Part shown: positions 50,365-59,301 of the stretch, piece after piece
Position numbering within the stretch: position 1 is the stretch's first letter
Layout: every line of letters begins with the position of its first letter
Assembly: GCF_002750855.1 (NCBI RefSeq)
Contig: NZ_NWUC01000002.1
Coordinates: forward strand, 434,001-498,000
Direction: 5' to 3'
DNA: 64,000 bases
Source: Neopararhizobium haloflavum
GTDB lineage: Bacteria; Pseudomonadota; Alphaproteobacteria; Rhizobiales; Rhizobiaceae
Notes under the pieces: generated by a model
Databases searched by the model: none
What the model saw: the letters and a program-made list of their open reading frames with translations, nothing else
Told to the model about the DNA's origin: nothing
Position numbers and translations under genes: made by a program

Positions 50365-50378
50365 GCCGCCTCACGGAT

Positions 50379-50453
50379 GGGCGTGTAGCTCAGCGGGAGA
50401 GCACTACGTTGACATCGTAGGGGTCACTGGTTCAATCCCAGTCACGCCCACCA
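50379..50453 (+). tRNA. tRNA-Val (anticodon GAC)
   Basis: Cloverleaf with acceptor GGGCGTG/CACGCCC, anticodon loop TTGACAT (anticodon GAC), T-arm GGTTCAATCCC and an encoded CCA end at 50451-50453. Length 75. Confidence 0.96.
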
Positions 50454-50601
50454 TCCAATCCCATCAATATTGCATCATCGTTTCGACGCCTCTTGCGCGG
50501 GAACAATCCCGTTGGAATATCAACGCGATGAGCTGTTGTGCCGAGCACAACCGCACGCTACCCAGTGGCTTACCTTCGGTTGTCAAGCGACGAGGACGAG
50601 C

Positions 50602-51456
50602 ATGGCGTTTCGATACTTTCTGACTTTCAGCATGGCAAGCCTCGTACTGCTCGCCGGCCCTGGGCGGGCCGCTGACCAGGTGGCGCCAGCGCCACCGCCA
50701 CAGCCGGCCGAATCGCCGCTCGCGACGCAGCCCGGATTCGGCATCGTCGTCGGCGGCCTCGGTTTCGTTACACCCGCCTATGAAGGATCTGACGAATACC
50801 GCGTGACCGGCTTTCCGCTGGTCTATCCGAAATTCCACTCCGATGGCGAAGGCGGGTTCGGCTCACGTGTTTCAATCAAGGGACCGGACGATGTTCGTTT
50901 CGCCTTGTTGCGCCAGGGTGGCTTCGATGCCGGGCCTGTCGTCGGCTACACATTCGGCCGCGACGAAGACGACGCCGATTTGTTGCGTGGGCTCGGTGAC
51001 CTCGATGGCGGGCTGCTGCTCGGCGCTTATGGTGGCTACAGGCTGGAGCCGTTCTTCTTCGATGCGGTCTATCAGCGCCAGGTGAGCGGGCAGGACGATG
51101 CCGGCTACCAGATCAAGCTCGAGGCAGGAACCAAGACCATGCTCTCGGACCGCCTGGACCTTAGAACGAGCCTTGGTACCTCCTACGCCTCTGACGACTA
51201 TATGGGAACGTTCTTCGGAATAACGCCGGCACAAAGCGCTGCATCGGGACTCTCGGCATACGAGGCCGAAGGCGGGTTCAAGTCTGTCGGGATCGATCTG
51301 GAGATGAACTATCAACTGACCGATCGTGCGGGCTTCAAGGCGAGCGCCGGCTATAGTCGTCTGATCGGCGATGCTGCGGACAGCCCCATCACCGCCTCGC
51401 GTGATCAGTTCCGCGGCGGCATTGGCCTCAGCTATACATTCGGAGCGGTCAGGTAA
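50602..51456 (+). CDS. MipA/OmpV family outer-membrane protein
   Basis: A 284-residue protein with a signal peptide (FLTFSMASLVLLAGPGRAA) and a beta-barrel of the MipA/OmpV type. Recognisable parts are GFGIVVGGLGFVTPAYEGSDEYRVTGFPLVYPKF near the N-terminus and the closing SRDQFRGGIGLSYTFGAVR. MipA scaffolds murein hydrolases in E. coli, and other members are porin-like, so role is uncertain. The ATG at 50602 precedes the signal peptide with GAGGACGAG as ribosome site. Confidence 0.87.
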   Translation: MAFRYFLTFSMASLVLLAGPGRAADQVAPAPPPQPAESPLATQPGFGIVVGGLGFVTPAYEGSDEYRVTGFPLVYPKFHSDGEGGFGSRVSIKGPDDVRFALLRQGGFDAGPVVGYTFGRDEDDADLLRGLGDLDGGLLLGAYGGYRLEPFFFDAVYQRQVSGQDDAGYQIKLEAGTKTMLSDRLDLRTSLGTSYASDDYMGTFFGITPAQSAASGLSAYEAEGGFKSVGIDLEMNYQLTDRAGFKASAGYSRLIGDAADSPITASRDQFRGGIGLSYTFGAVR

Positions 51457-51560
51457 GGGGTGCGCCATCGCAACTGCGGACCTGCCGGACAGATCTCAGC
51501 GCGCGGTTTCGCAATGCCACTTGAGGAGAGACCGGCTCGGCCTCTCCCGTATTCAGTAAC

Positions 51561-51737
51561 TTATTGCTGGTCGGCAATGTAGACGGTGGTCGGCTGTTCG
51601 GCGGTCGCGGGCATCGGTACGAAACCGGCCATGCTGGCCACGAGGAAGCCGGCGATCATCATCTTCGCGGTCACGACAACGACAACGACGGGGCGAAGGG
51701 CACTGGCGACGCTTTCCCTCTGGGTGGTGGCAGACAT
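51561..51737 (-). CDS. small single-span or secreted protein, 58 residues
   Basis: A 58-residue reading frame with a good AAGGAAACAACAAA ribosome region. The middle is hydrophobic (PVVVVVVTAKMMIAGFLVASMAGFV), with PMPATAEQPTTVYIADQQ after it, suggesting either a membrane span or a cleaved signal peptide ending at ATA. The longer frame to 51857 lacks support. No family was recognised. The strong hydrophobic pattern and the ribosome site make it plausible as a real gene. Confidence 0.5.
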   Translation of the reverse strand: MSATTQRESVASALRPVVVVVVTAKMMIAGFLVASMAGFVPMPATAEQPTTVYIADQQ

Positions 51738-52067
51738 TTTGTTGTTTCCTTCTCGTCCATCCAAACTGGGATCCGAACCCTTTCCCATTCGCGCCGCGCT
51801 TTTGCCGTATTGGCGGCGGCTGAAACAGGCAAGGTCCCGTGCTGTGGCATCGGCCACGCGGGCTTAACCCCCAAATGGGGCCGCGGTTCCGACCAAAATC
51901 GCAAATCCACACCCATCAGCGAAGATGGCCGAAATGTGTAGCAAATAGGTTACAACTTCACCGGCCGGTCGAAAGAATTATCGTAAATTCCAAAGGATCG
52001 ACCTGACAGCCGAGGGGGCCGGTTGTCATCGACCCGCGCCGTGGTGTCATCGCAGTCATCAGGCTGG
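51738..52067. other. 330-base gap between the small protein gene and livM
   Basis: No protein gene recognised. Contains a CCCCC-AAAT-GGGG hairpin near 51868-51882 and the presumed promoter of the small gene, but no promoter or terminator could be placed with confidence. Confidence 0.55.
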
Positions 52068-53051
52068 TCAGAGCGGCTTCTTGATCCGTTGCGCGATCAC
52101 GCCGACGATGCCTTCCCGGAAGAGCAGCACGCCCAGAACGAAGATGACCCCTTGCATGACGGTCACCCAGGCGCCGAAGGAAGCAAAATAGTTCTGCATC
52201 GCCACGATGATCCCGGCGCCGAGAAGCGGACCGAACACCGTGCCCATTCCGCCAAGCAGCGTCATCAGGACGACTTCGCCTGACATCGTCCAATAGACGT
52301 CGGTGAGCGATGCCAGCTGGAAAACGAGTGCCTTGGTGGCGCCGGCAAGGCCGGCGAAGGTCGCCGAGATCACGAACACCGCAAGCTTGTAGCGGTTGAC
52401 GTGATATCCAAGCGAAATCGACCGCGGCTCGTTCTCTCGGATCGCCTTGAGCACCTGTCCGAATGGCGAGTGAATGATGCGGTAAATGGCGAGGACGCCA
52501 CCGAACGTGATGGCGAGCACGAAATAATAGAGAACCCGGTCGGGCTGAATGTTCAGCAGACCGAACAGCTCCCCACGCGGCACCGCCTGGATGCCGTCCT
52601 CGCCACCGGTGAACTCGGCCTGCAGCGAGAAGAAATAGACCATCTGCGCGAAGGCGAGCGTCACCATCGCGAAATAGATTCCCTGCCGGCGGATCGCCAA
52701 CGACCCGATGACGATGCCGAGCACGAGCGCCGTGCCGGTTCCGCAGAGGATCGCAAGTTCAGGGGTCAGCCCCCAGACCTTGGCCGCGTGGGCCGAGATG
52801 TAGCTTGCCGATCCGAAATAGGCCGCATGACCGAATGACAGCAGCCCGCCGAAGCCAAGGAGCAGATTGAAGGCCGCTGCGAACAGCGCAAAGCACATCA
52901 CCTTCATGAGGAAGATCGGGTAGAGCAGGAACGGCGCCACCAACATGAAGACGAAGAGGCAGGCGAAAATCAGCATGTGATGACGGGGCATGCCCATCGT
53001 CTTGTCCCGTGGCTGGACGGGGACGTGCGAGACGGTGTCGGTCGTGGTCAT
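52068..53051 (-). CDS. livM: branched-chain amino acid-type ABC transporter permease LivM
   Basis: A 327-residue membrane permease with about ten predicted spans. Signatures: FNLLLGFGGLLSFGHAAYFG and the cytosolic EAA-like loop AIRENEPRSISLGYHVNRYKLAVFV. The ATG at 53051 overlaps the livH stop by one base. Substrate (leucine/isoleucine/valine, urea, or an aromatic acid) cannot be told from the permease; the operon has its own substrate-binding protein and a divergent IclR regulator, which points to a catabolic substrate. Confidence 0.92.
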   Translation of the reverse strand: MTTTDTVSHVPVQPRDKTMGMPRHHMLIFACLFVFMLVAPFLLYPIFLMKVMCFALFAAAFNLLLGFGGLLSFGHAAYFGSASYISAHAAKVWGLTPELAILCGTGTALVLGIVIGSLAIRRQGIYFAMVTLAFAQMVYFFSLQAEFTGGEDGIQAVPRGELFGLLNIQPDRVLYYFVLAITFGGVLAIYRIIHSPFGQVLKAIRENEPRSISLGYHVNRYKLAVFVISATFAGLAGATKALVFQLASLTDVYWTMSGEVVLMTLLGGMGTVFGPLLGAGIIVAMQNYFASFGAWVTVMQGVIFVLGVLLFREGIVGVIAQRIKKPL

Positions 53052-53938
53052 CAGGCGGCCCTCCCGAAAAGACCTGCAGGCTTGATCAGCAGCACGATCG
53101 CCATGATGACGAAGATGACGACGGCGGACCCCTCCGGATAGAAGACCCGCGTCAGACCTTCCACCAGGCCGAGGCCGAAGCCGGTGATGATCGCCCCCAG
53201 GATCGAGCCCATGCCGCCAATGACGACGACGGCGAACACGACAATGATGAGGCTTTCGCCCATGTTCGGATTGACCGAGTAGATGGGCGCGGCAAGAACG
53301 CCGGCAAAGGCGGCGAGCGCGACACCAAACCCGTAGGTCAAGGTGATCATCCGCGGCACGTTGATGCCGAAGGCGCCGACCAGCGTCGGATTTTCCGTCG
53401 CGGCGCGCAGATAGGCACCCAGTTTGGTCTTCTCGATCACGAACCACGTTCCGAAACAGACCACGACCGAGGCGATGATGACCCATAGCCGCGAATTGGG
53501 CAGATACATGAAGCCGAGATTGTGGCCTCCGGCAAGAAGTTCCGGCGGCCGATAGGACATGCCCGAAATGCCATACTCGTTACGGAACAGTCCCTGGATG
53601 ATCAGCGCGAGACCGAAGGTCAGCAGCAGCCCGTAGAGATGATCCAGGTGATACAGGCGCGAGATCATCAGGCGCTCGATGACGATGCCGGTGGCGCCGA
53701 CGATCAACGGCGCCAGAACCAGCGCATACCAATATTCGATGCCGAAATAGTTCAACAGCATCCAGGTAACGAAAGCGCCCATCATATACTGCGCGCCGTG
53801 GGTGAAGTTGATGATGTTCAACAGCCCGAAGATCACGGCCAGGCCGAGACTGAGCATCGCATAGAAGGCGCCGTTGATCAGGCCGAGCAGGAGCTGGCCG
53901 AAGAGGGCTTGCGGGGGTATGCCCAGCAGTTCGAACAT
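53051..53938 (-). CDS. livH: branched-chain amino acid-type ABC transporter permease LivH
   Basis: A 295-residue permease. N-terminal LLLGLINGAFYAMLSLGLAVIFGLLNIINFTHG is the LivH hallmark, and the cytosolic EKTKLGAYLRAATENPTLVGAFGINVPR loop contacts the ATPases. It overlaps livM by one base and follows the substrate-binding protein gene, with a hairpin in the 77-base gap between them. Confidence 0.94.
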   Translation of the reverse strand: MFELLGIPPQALFGQLLLGLINGAFYAMLSLGLAVIFGLLNIINFTHGAQYMMGAFVTWMLLNYFGIEYWYALVLAPLIVGATGIVIERLMISRLYHLDHLYGLLLTFGLALIIQGLFRNEYGISGMSYRPPELLAGGHNLGFMYLPNSRLWVIIASVVVCFGTWFVIEKTKLGAYLRAATENPTLVGAFGINVPRMITLTYGFGVALAAFAGVLAAPIYSVNPNMGESLIIVVFAVVVIGGMGSILGAIITGFGLGLVEGLTRVFYPEGSAVVIFVIMAIVLLIKPAGLFGRAA

Positions 53939-53949
53939 GGCGAAGGACC

Positions 53950-53995
53950 GGCTTTTCTGTCTGACGGGAGAGAACGCCGGACCAAAAGGCCCGGC
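53950..53995 (-). repeat. hairpin between the substrate-binding gene and livH
   Basis: CGCCGG ... CCCGGCG arms (about 53974-53996) in the intergenic stretch. Such hairpins often stabilise or attenuate mRNA between the abundant binding protein and the permeases. Confidence 0.45.
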
Positions 53996-54015
53996 GTCCG
54001 GATTGCGCTGAGGGT

Positions 54016-55284
54016 CTAGTTGGCTTCCTCGCCTTCAGCTTCTTCCTCGGCAGCCGGTTCTTCGGCACCGCCGGCAGCGGCTTCCTCGACCAGCGAGCAA
54101 CCACCCTCGTCAAGCGGGCGGAATGCCTCTTCGGCAGGGATGGTGGCGAGCAGGTTGTAGTAGTCCCAGTCGCCTTCCGATTCTTCCGGCGTCTTGACCT
54201 GGAACAGATACATGTCGTGCATCTTGCGCCCATCGGCGCGCACTTCGCCCTGGCCGAACAGCGGATCGTCGGTCGGCATCTCCTTCATCGCCGCAACGAC
54301 TTCGTCGGCGTTGGTCGATCCGACCTGCTCGACAGCCTTCAGATAATGCAGCACCGAACCGTAGACCCCGGCCTGGACCATCGACGGCATATCGCCCGCC
54401 TCCTCCATGTACCGCTCCGACCAGGCGCGCGTATCGTCGTTCAAGTCCCAATAGAAGGATTCGGTGAGAACAAGCCCCTGCGCGGTCTCAAGGCTCAGCG
54501 CATGCACGTCGTTGACGAACATCAGCAGGCCCGCCAATGCCTGGCCGGCCTGGGTGATACCGAATTCCGACGCCTGCGTGATGGCATTGACCGTATCACC
54601 GCCGGCATTGGCCAGACCGATGACCTTGGCGCCGGATGCCTGCGCCTGCAGCAGGAATGAAGAAAAGTCGCTGCCCGGGAACGGGTGACGGACCGATCCG
54701 ACAACCTCGCCGCCCGCCTCTTCGATGACGGCCGTGGTGTCATTCTCCAGCTGATGGCCGAAGGCGTAGTCAGCGGTGATGAAGAACCAGCTATCGCCAC
54801 CTTCCCGCACCATTGCGCCACCGGTACCGTGCGCAAGCGCATAGGTGTCGTAGGTCCAGTGAACGGTATGCGGCGAGCAGGCGCCACCCGTCAGTTCCGT
54901 CGTTGCCGCACCCGAATTGAGAAACACGGCGTCTTCGTTGCGGATGATCTCGTTGATCGCAAGCGCCGCGGACGAAGTCGGAACGTCGGCGATGGCGTTG
55001 ACGCCTTCCTCGTCGATCCACTGCTGTGTCACCGTCGATGCCACGTCCGGCTTGTTCTGGTGGTCGGCTGAAAGGATTTCGACGTTAAGGCCCTTCTCCT
55101 CGGCGCCGAAGTCCTCCACGGCCATGCGCGCGGCGATGACCGAACCTTCGCCGGAGATGTCCGAATAAATACCCGACCGGTCGTTGAGAACGCCGATCTT
55201 CACATCGATCGCGTCCTGAGCCAGAGCGGGAACCGCCGCCAGCACCGCAAGAGCAGATGTGGCGAATGCAAACTGTCGTACCAT
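54016..55284 (-). CDS. periplasmic substrate-binding protein of the Liv-type importer
   Basis: A 422-residue type I solute-binding protein with signal peptide (FATSALAVLAAVPALAQ). The Leu/Ile/Val-binding-family core has KIGVLNDRSGIYSDISGEGSVIAARMAVEDFG at the N-terminus. The final 25 residues are acidic Ala/Glu (EEPAAEEEAEGEEAN) and not part of the fold. Its ligand cannot be predicted; homologues bind branched-chain amino acids, amides or aromatic acids. It lies between livF and livH in the operon. Confidence 0.91.
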   Translation of the reverse strand: MVRQFAFATSALAVLAAVPALAQDAIDVKIGVLNDRSGIYSDISGEGSVIAARMAVEDFGAEEKGLNVEILSADHQNKPDVASTVTQQWIDEEGVNAIADVPTSSAALAINEIIRNEDAVFLNSGAATTELTGGACSPHTVHWTYDTYALAHGTGGAMVREGGDSWFFITADYAFGHQLENDTTAVIEEAGGEVVGSVRHPFPGSDFSSFLLQAQASGAKVIGLANAGGDTVNAITQASEFGITQAGQALAGLLMFVNDVHALSLETAQGLVLTESFYWDLNDDTRAWSERYMEEAGDMPSMVQAGVYGSVLHYLKAVEQVGSTNADEVVAAMKEMPTDDPLFGQGEVRADGRKMHDMYLFQVKTPEESEGDWDYYNLLATIPAEEAFRPLDEGGCSLVEEAAAGGAEEPAAEEEAEGEEAN

Positions 55285-55324
55285 TGTTTTCCTCCCAATG
55301 AGGCGCTGACGCGCCGGTTTGCCC

Positions 55325-56083
55325 TCACACGCCCAGATAGGCGTGAAGCTTTTCGATATTCGCGTCGAGCTCGGCGTTCGGTATGCAGTCCACCACCCGC
55401 CCCTGCTCGACCACGTAATGCCGATCCGCGACCGAAGACGCGAAGCGGAAATTCTGCTCGACGAGCACGATGGTGAAACCCTCGCGCTTCAATCTTGCGA
55501 TCGTCTGGCCGATCTGCTGCACGATCACGGGAGCCAACCCCTCCGTAGGCTCGTCGAGCAGCAGCATCTTGGCGCCAGTCCGCAATATCCGGGCGATTGC
55601 CAGCATCTGCTGTTCGCCGCCCGAAAGCTTCGTTCCCTGACTGGAAAGCCGTTCCTTGAGATTGGGGAAGAGTTCGAAAATCTGATCGATCCCCAGACCA
55701 CCCTCGCGGACCTTGGGTGGCAGATGAAGGTTCTCCTCAACCGAAAGCGTCGAGAAAATGCCACGCTCCTCCGGGCAGAAGGCGATGCCGGCCCTGGCAA
55801 TCTTGCGCGCCGGCAGGCCGATCAGTTCCTGGCCCTCGAAGCTCACCGAGCCTTTCCGTTTGGTCAGGATGCCCATCACTGCTTTCAGCGTGGTGGTCTT
55901 GCCAGCGCCGTTTCGCCCGAGAAGCGTGACGACTTCGCCCTTCGCGACATCGAAATCGATGCCGTGCAACACATGGCTCTCACCGTACCAGCCTTCCAGG
56001 CCCTTCACGCTCAGATGCGGGTCCGCCACGGAAACCCCGCCTGGCCGCGTCGTCGGATCCTGCACCGCCACCGCTTCAGGCAT
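55325..56083 (-). CDS. livF: ABC transporter ATPase LivF
   Basis: A 252-residue ATPase. Walker A LLGRNGAGKTTT, signature LSGGEQQMLAIARI and Walker B MLLLDEPTEGLAP are intact, with the LivF-type length. The ATG at 56083 overlaps the livG stop by eight bases (ATGCCTGA). It powers the LivHM permease pair. Confidence 0.93.
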   Translation of the reverse strand: MPEAVAVQDPTTRPGGVSVADPHLSVKGLEGWYGESHVLHGIDFDVAKGEVVTLLGRNGAGKTTTLKAVMGILTKRKGSVSFEGQELIGLPARKIARAGIAFCPEERGIFSTLSVEENLHLPPKVREGGLGIDQIFELFPNLKERLSSQGTKLSGGEQQMLAIARILRTGAKMLLLDEPTEGLAPVIVQQIGQTIARLKREGFTIVLVEQNFRFASSVADRHYVVEQGRVVDCIPNAELDANIEKLHAYLGV

Positions 56084-56831
56084 GTCCCGCTCCGATATAA
56101 GCTTCAATCACTTTCGGGTCTTTCGAGACGGTCGCGTAGTCGCCCTCCGCCAGCACTTCGCCGCGCGCCAGAACCGTTATGCGGTCGGACAGATCGGCAA
56201 CGACCGAAAGATTGTGCTCCACCATTAGGATGGTGCGATTTTGCGAGATGCGCTTGATCAGCGCGGAGATGCGTTCGACATCCTCCTGCGCCATGCCGGC
56301 CATCGGCTCGTCCAGCAACAGCATCTCCGGGTTGAGCGCGAGCGTCGTGGCGATCTCCAGTGCGCGCTTGCGACCGTAGGACAATTCGGCGGCACGCTCG
56401 TTGGAGAACTCTGTGAGGCCGACATCCTGGATGTGAGCACGCGCCTCGTCGTCATATTCGTGCAGGACGGATTCAGACCGCCAGAAATCGTAGGAGTCCC
56501 CGCGCCGGCGCTGCAGCGCGATGCGCACGTTCTCCAGAACCGTGAGGTTCGGAAAGACCGCCGATATCTGGAACGAGCGGACGAGGCCCTGGCGCGCGAT
56601 GTCTGCCGGGGTCAAGCCGGTGATGTCCTGCCCCTTGTAGGTAATCTTGCCAGCAGTGGGCTGCAAAAACTTGGTCAGCAAATTGAAGCAGGTTGTCTTG
56701 CCTGCTCCGTTTGGACCTATCAAAGCATGGATCGTACCGCGCTCGACGGCGAGATCGACCTTATTGACCGCGACGAAGCCCTTGAATTCCTTCGTGAGCC
56801 CGCTCGCGGACAGAATAGCGGCGTCCGTCAT
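56076..56831 (-). CDS. livG: ABC transporter ATPase LivG
   Basis: A 251-residue ATPase, first gene of the importer operon. Walker A ALIGPNGAGKTTCF, signature LSYGRKRALEIATTLA and Walker B MLLLDEPMAGMAQEDVE are present; the LSYG form is usual for LivG. It is divergent from the IclR regulator with 140 bases between starts, containing a promoter-like pair and the palindrome described separately. Confidence 0.94.
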   Translation of the reverse strand: MTDAAILSASGLTKEFKGFVAVNKVDLAVERGTIHALIGPNGAGKTTCFNLLTKFLQPTAGKITYKGQDITGLTPADIARQGLVRSFQISAVFPNLTVLENVRIALQRRRGDSYDFWRSESVLHEYDDEARAHIQDVGLTEFSNERAAELSYGRKRALEIATTLALNPEMLLLDEPMAGMAQEDVERISALIKRISQNRTILMVEHNLSVVADLSDRITVLARGEVLAEGDYATVSKDPKVIEAYIGAGHA

Positions 56832-56884
56832 GTTCCTCCCGCCGTATTTCCCCGAGAGTCTTTGTGCTCTCCATCGTTGAACGG

Positions 56885-56913
56885 ACGCTAGCGCGCACCT
56901 TCGAAGCTGTCAA
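56885..56913 (-). promoter_or_regulatory. promoter of the liv operon
   Basis: On the minus strand TTGACA (56913-56908) and TAGCGT (56890-56885) with 17-base spacing. The -35 is perfect, the -10 is weak, which fits a promoter that needs an activator. Confidence 0.6.
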
Positions 56914-56938
56914 TCAACATTCAGTTGCCAGGAACTTA

Positions 56939-56954
56939 GTTCATATATATGAAC
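56939..56954. promoter_or_regulatory. 16-bp perfect palindrome, probable IclR operator
   Basis: GTTCATATATATGAAC, fully palindromic, 18 bases before the iclR start and 26 bases upstream of the liv -35. Size and symmetry match operators of IclR-family dimers. Confidence 0.7.
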
Positions 56955-56971
56955 AACGCAGGAGGCGCTCG

Positions 56972-57721
56972 ATGCGAATTCGCCAGCTCGATAAAGCACT
57001 GGATCTGCTCGATCTGTTTGCTAAAGATAAGCAGCCGCTTACGCTGACGTCGATCGCGGCTGAGCTGGACATGCCGAAGTCGAGCGTTTTCAACCTGATC
57101 GACACGCTTTCGCGCCGGGGCCTTATCTATGAAACACGCCAGCGCGGCGGGTATTATCCAACTCCGCGCCTCCACGAGATCGCAAGCGCGATCATGGAGG
57201 GCGACGTCTTCCTCCTCAACATCCACGACGAACTTGAGCGACTTGCCTCCGACACGGGGGAAACCGTTTTGTTGGCGGCACGTCAGGGCGCGGAGGTCGC
57301 CTATATCGACGTCGTGGAATCGGCGTCGCCCATCCGCTATTTCGCCCGGTATGGAGAACGCCGACCGCTCTATACGACGTCCACCGGCAAGGCGATCCTG
57401 ACCTCCTATGACAGGGCGGAGCGGGAAAAGGTGCTGTCAAGCATTGAGTTCGTGCGCCACCAGGAAACGACGTTCACCGACCCGGCGCGATTGATGGCGG
57501 AACTCGACGTTTCCGTGGAACGTGGCTTTACGCTGGATCGCGCCGAATTCACGCCCGACGTGATGGGCATCGGGGTGCCGCTGGTTCACGGCACCCGGCG
57601 TTTCGGCCTTGCCATCGCCGGGCCGCTCTATCGCATGGACCATCAACGCCACCGGCTTGCGCGGCTTCTCCGCGCCGCGGCCGATCGGATGCAGCGGATC
57701 ATGGAGAATGCCGACCTGTAG
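56972..57721 (+). CDS. IclR family transcriptional regulator
   Basis: A 249-residue regulator with an N-terminal winged helix (QPLTLTSIAAELDMPKSSVFNLIDTLSRRGLI) and the C-terminal GAF-like effector domain (GETVLLAARQGAEVAYIDVVES ... RRPLYTTSTGKAILTSY). The ATG at 56972 has GCAGGAGG upstream; an open frame continues farther 5' but is not conserved. It most likely controls the divergent liv operon and perhaps itself through the palindrome. Effector unknown. Confidence 0.93.
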   Translation: MRIRQLDKALDLLDLFAKDKQPLTLTSIAAELDMPKSSVFNLIDTLSRRGLIYETRQRGGYYPTPRLHEIASAIMEGDVFLLNIHDELERLASDTGETVLLAARQGAEVAYIDVVESASPIRYFARYGERRPLYTTSTGKAILTSYDRAEREKVLSSIEFVRHQETTFTDPARLMAELDVSVERGFTLDRAEFTPDVMGIGVPLVHGTRRFGLAIAGPLYRMDHQRHRLARLLRAAADRMQRIMENADL

Positions 57722-57782
57722 CCGCGCGCCACTTGCGGTGTCGCTCATTCCTCGGATAAAGCCATGCGCAAGGAGCATACGC

Positions 57783-58271
57783 ATGAACCGTACCGTGCAT
57801 CTTGTCGATCTCGATGGGCTTGTGGGCCAGGAGGTCGGGCTGTCGGATTGGATCACGGTTGATCAGTCGATGATCGATGCGTTCGCGAATGCCACAAACG
57901 ACCACCAGTTCATCCACGTCGACCCCAGGCGGGCCGCTGCCGAAACGCCTTTCGGCGGGACGATCGCGCATGGCTTCCTGACGCTCTCGCTGCTGTCTTC
58001 GATGAACTATGCCTGCCTGCCAACGATCGCGGAGCAGACCTTCGGCATCAATTACGGATTCGACAAGATCCGTTTCATGGCGCCGGTCAGGAGCGGTGCG
58101 CGCGTGCGTGGCCGGTTTCGGCTCAAGGCCGCTCGTTTTCGCGGGCACGACATGGTCATGACGACCTATGACGTGACGGTCGAGATCGAAAACGAGCGTA
58201 AAGCGGCACTCACGGCGGAGTGGCTGACGATCAGCCAGTTCGATCCGAAGGACAAGCCCGCGGCAGCCTGA
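57783..58271 (+). CDS. MaoC-like (R)-specific enoyl-CoA hydratase family protein
   Basis: A 162-residue hot-dog-fold protein. The active-site pair is Asp/His in ATNDHQFIHVDP, and HGFLTLSLLSSMNY is the second family segment. Such enzymes hydrate enoyl-CoA in fatty-acid breakdown or feed polyhydroxyalkanoate synthesis. The start has AAGGAG about nine bases upstream. It follows the IclR gene by 61 bases and may be in the same unit, suggesting an acyl-CoA step linked to the importer's substrate. It converges with queF. Confidence 0.87.
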   Translation: MNRTVHLVDLDGLVGQEVGLSDWITVDQSMIDAFANATNDHQFIHVDPRRAAAETPFGGTIAHGFLTLSLLSSMNYACLPTIAEQTFGINYGFDKIRFMAPVRSGARVRGRFRLKAARFRGHDMVMTTYDVTVEIENERKAALTAEWLTISQFDPKDKPAAA

Positions 58272-58730
58272 TCACCCACGGCCTCGGTAGGGCGGAACAC
58301 CCTGATCCGGCACCCAGGCTCCCTCCGGCGCGTTTCCCGTCTGCCAGAATACGTCGATCGGGATGCCGCCGCGTGGATACCAGTAGCCTCCGATTCTGAG
58401 CCAGGCAGGCTGCAGCAGATCGACGAGCCTCTTGGCGATGTAAACCGTGCAATCCTCGTGAAAGGCGCCGTGGTTTCGAAAAGAGGTGAGAAAGAGCTTG
58501 AGCGACTTGGATTCCACCAGCCAATCGCCCGGAATGTAATCGATCACCAGATGCGCGAAGTCGGGCTGACCCGTCACCGGGCAGATCGACGTGAACTCAG
58601 GGACAGTAAAACGTGTGACGTACTGCGTACCGGCGTGTGGATTGGTCACCCGCTCCAGCGTGGCAGCCTCCGGGTTTGCGGCCGGAGCCGCCTCGTGCCC
58701 CAGCAGAGACAGCGTCGAGTTCTCGTTCAT
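58272..58730 (-). CDS. queF: NADPH-dependent 7-cyano-7-deazaguanine reductase
   Basis: A 152-residue type I QueF that reduces preQ0 to preQ1 in queuosine synthesis. The nucleophilic cysteine is in [11 protein letters not shown], and [18 protein letters not shown] is the NADPH/acid site. It follows the soxG stop with one base between (TGATATG), so it is read as the last gene of the sox unit. This linkage of queuosine and sarcosine genes has no obvious biochemical reason. Confidence 0.94.
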   Translation of the reverse strand: MNENSTLSLLGHEAAPAANPEAATLERVTNPHAGTQYVTRFTVPEFTSICPVTGQPDFAHLVIDYIPGDWLVESKSLKLFLTSFRNHGAFHEDCTVYIAKRLVDLLQPAWLRIGGYWYPRGGIPIDVFWQTGNAPEGAWVPDQGVPPYRGRG

Positions 58731-58731
58731 A

Positions 58732-59301
58732 TCAGCGCACATCCTTTGCCGCCTCGCTCAGGAAGGCGAATGCGTAGTCGGAGAAGGAGCGCCAGCACTC
58801 CACGCGGAACATGTCGTCGGCCATGCGCCATATGACGACTTCGATCTTGCCGAGAACGGTGCGCGAACAGGCGTTGACGGGAAAGGCCTTCAACGAGAGA
58901 TCCTGGGGACATCCGGCGGCCAGGACCGAGGCAGCCGCCTCTCCCGTAACCATGATCGCAGTGTTGCGATGGGACACATCGACGGCGGAATGCAAAACGC
59001 CGGTCTCTGCGAGCCTGGCCAGCAGATCGGCCGCCTCGCCATTTTCGCCATCGTCGATCAGCAACCATTCGTCTGGCCCGAGCCAAAGCACCGACCGGTC
59101 GCCATCCCCGTTCACGACTGCTGTCTTGGGGGCACGTGGAAGGTCGAGCCCTATGGCCATCGACAGGGCCGAGAGCGCGTCCCCGCCCGCGCGCAGCGCG
59201 ATCCGAATGGCGGGAGGTGCAGGCGTCAAGCCGACATGGGCCGATGCGCCGCGCCGGTTTTGCAATGGATGAATGCGCTCCATGCCGACGGGGCTATCCA
59301 T
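58732..59301 (-). CDS. soxG: sarcosine oxidase gamma subunit
   Basis: A 189-residue structural subunit of heterotetrameric sarcosine oxidase. The family core is [13 protein letters not shown] and the [32 protein letters not shown]-like region, followed by [25 protein letters not shown]. It overlaps the end of soxA by eight bases. The complex oxidises sarcosine to glycine with formaldehyde or methylene-THF and peroxide. Confidence 0.9.
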   Translation of the reverse strand: MDSPVGMERIHPLQNRRGASAHVGLTPAPPAIRIALRAGGDALSALSMAIGLDLPRAPKTAVVNGDGDRSVLWLGPDEWLLIDDGENGEAADLLARLAETGVLHSAVDVSHRNTAIMVTGEAAASVLAAGCPQDLSLKAFPVNACSRTVLGKIEVVIWRMADDMFRVECWRSFSDYAFAFLSEAAKDVR

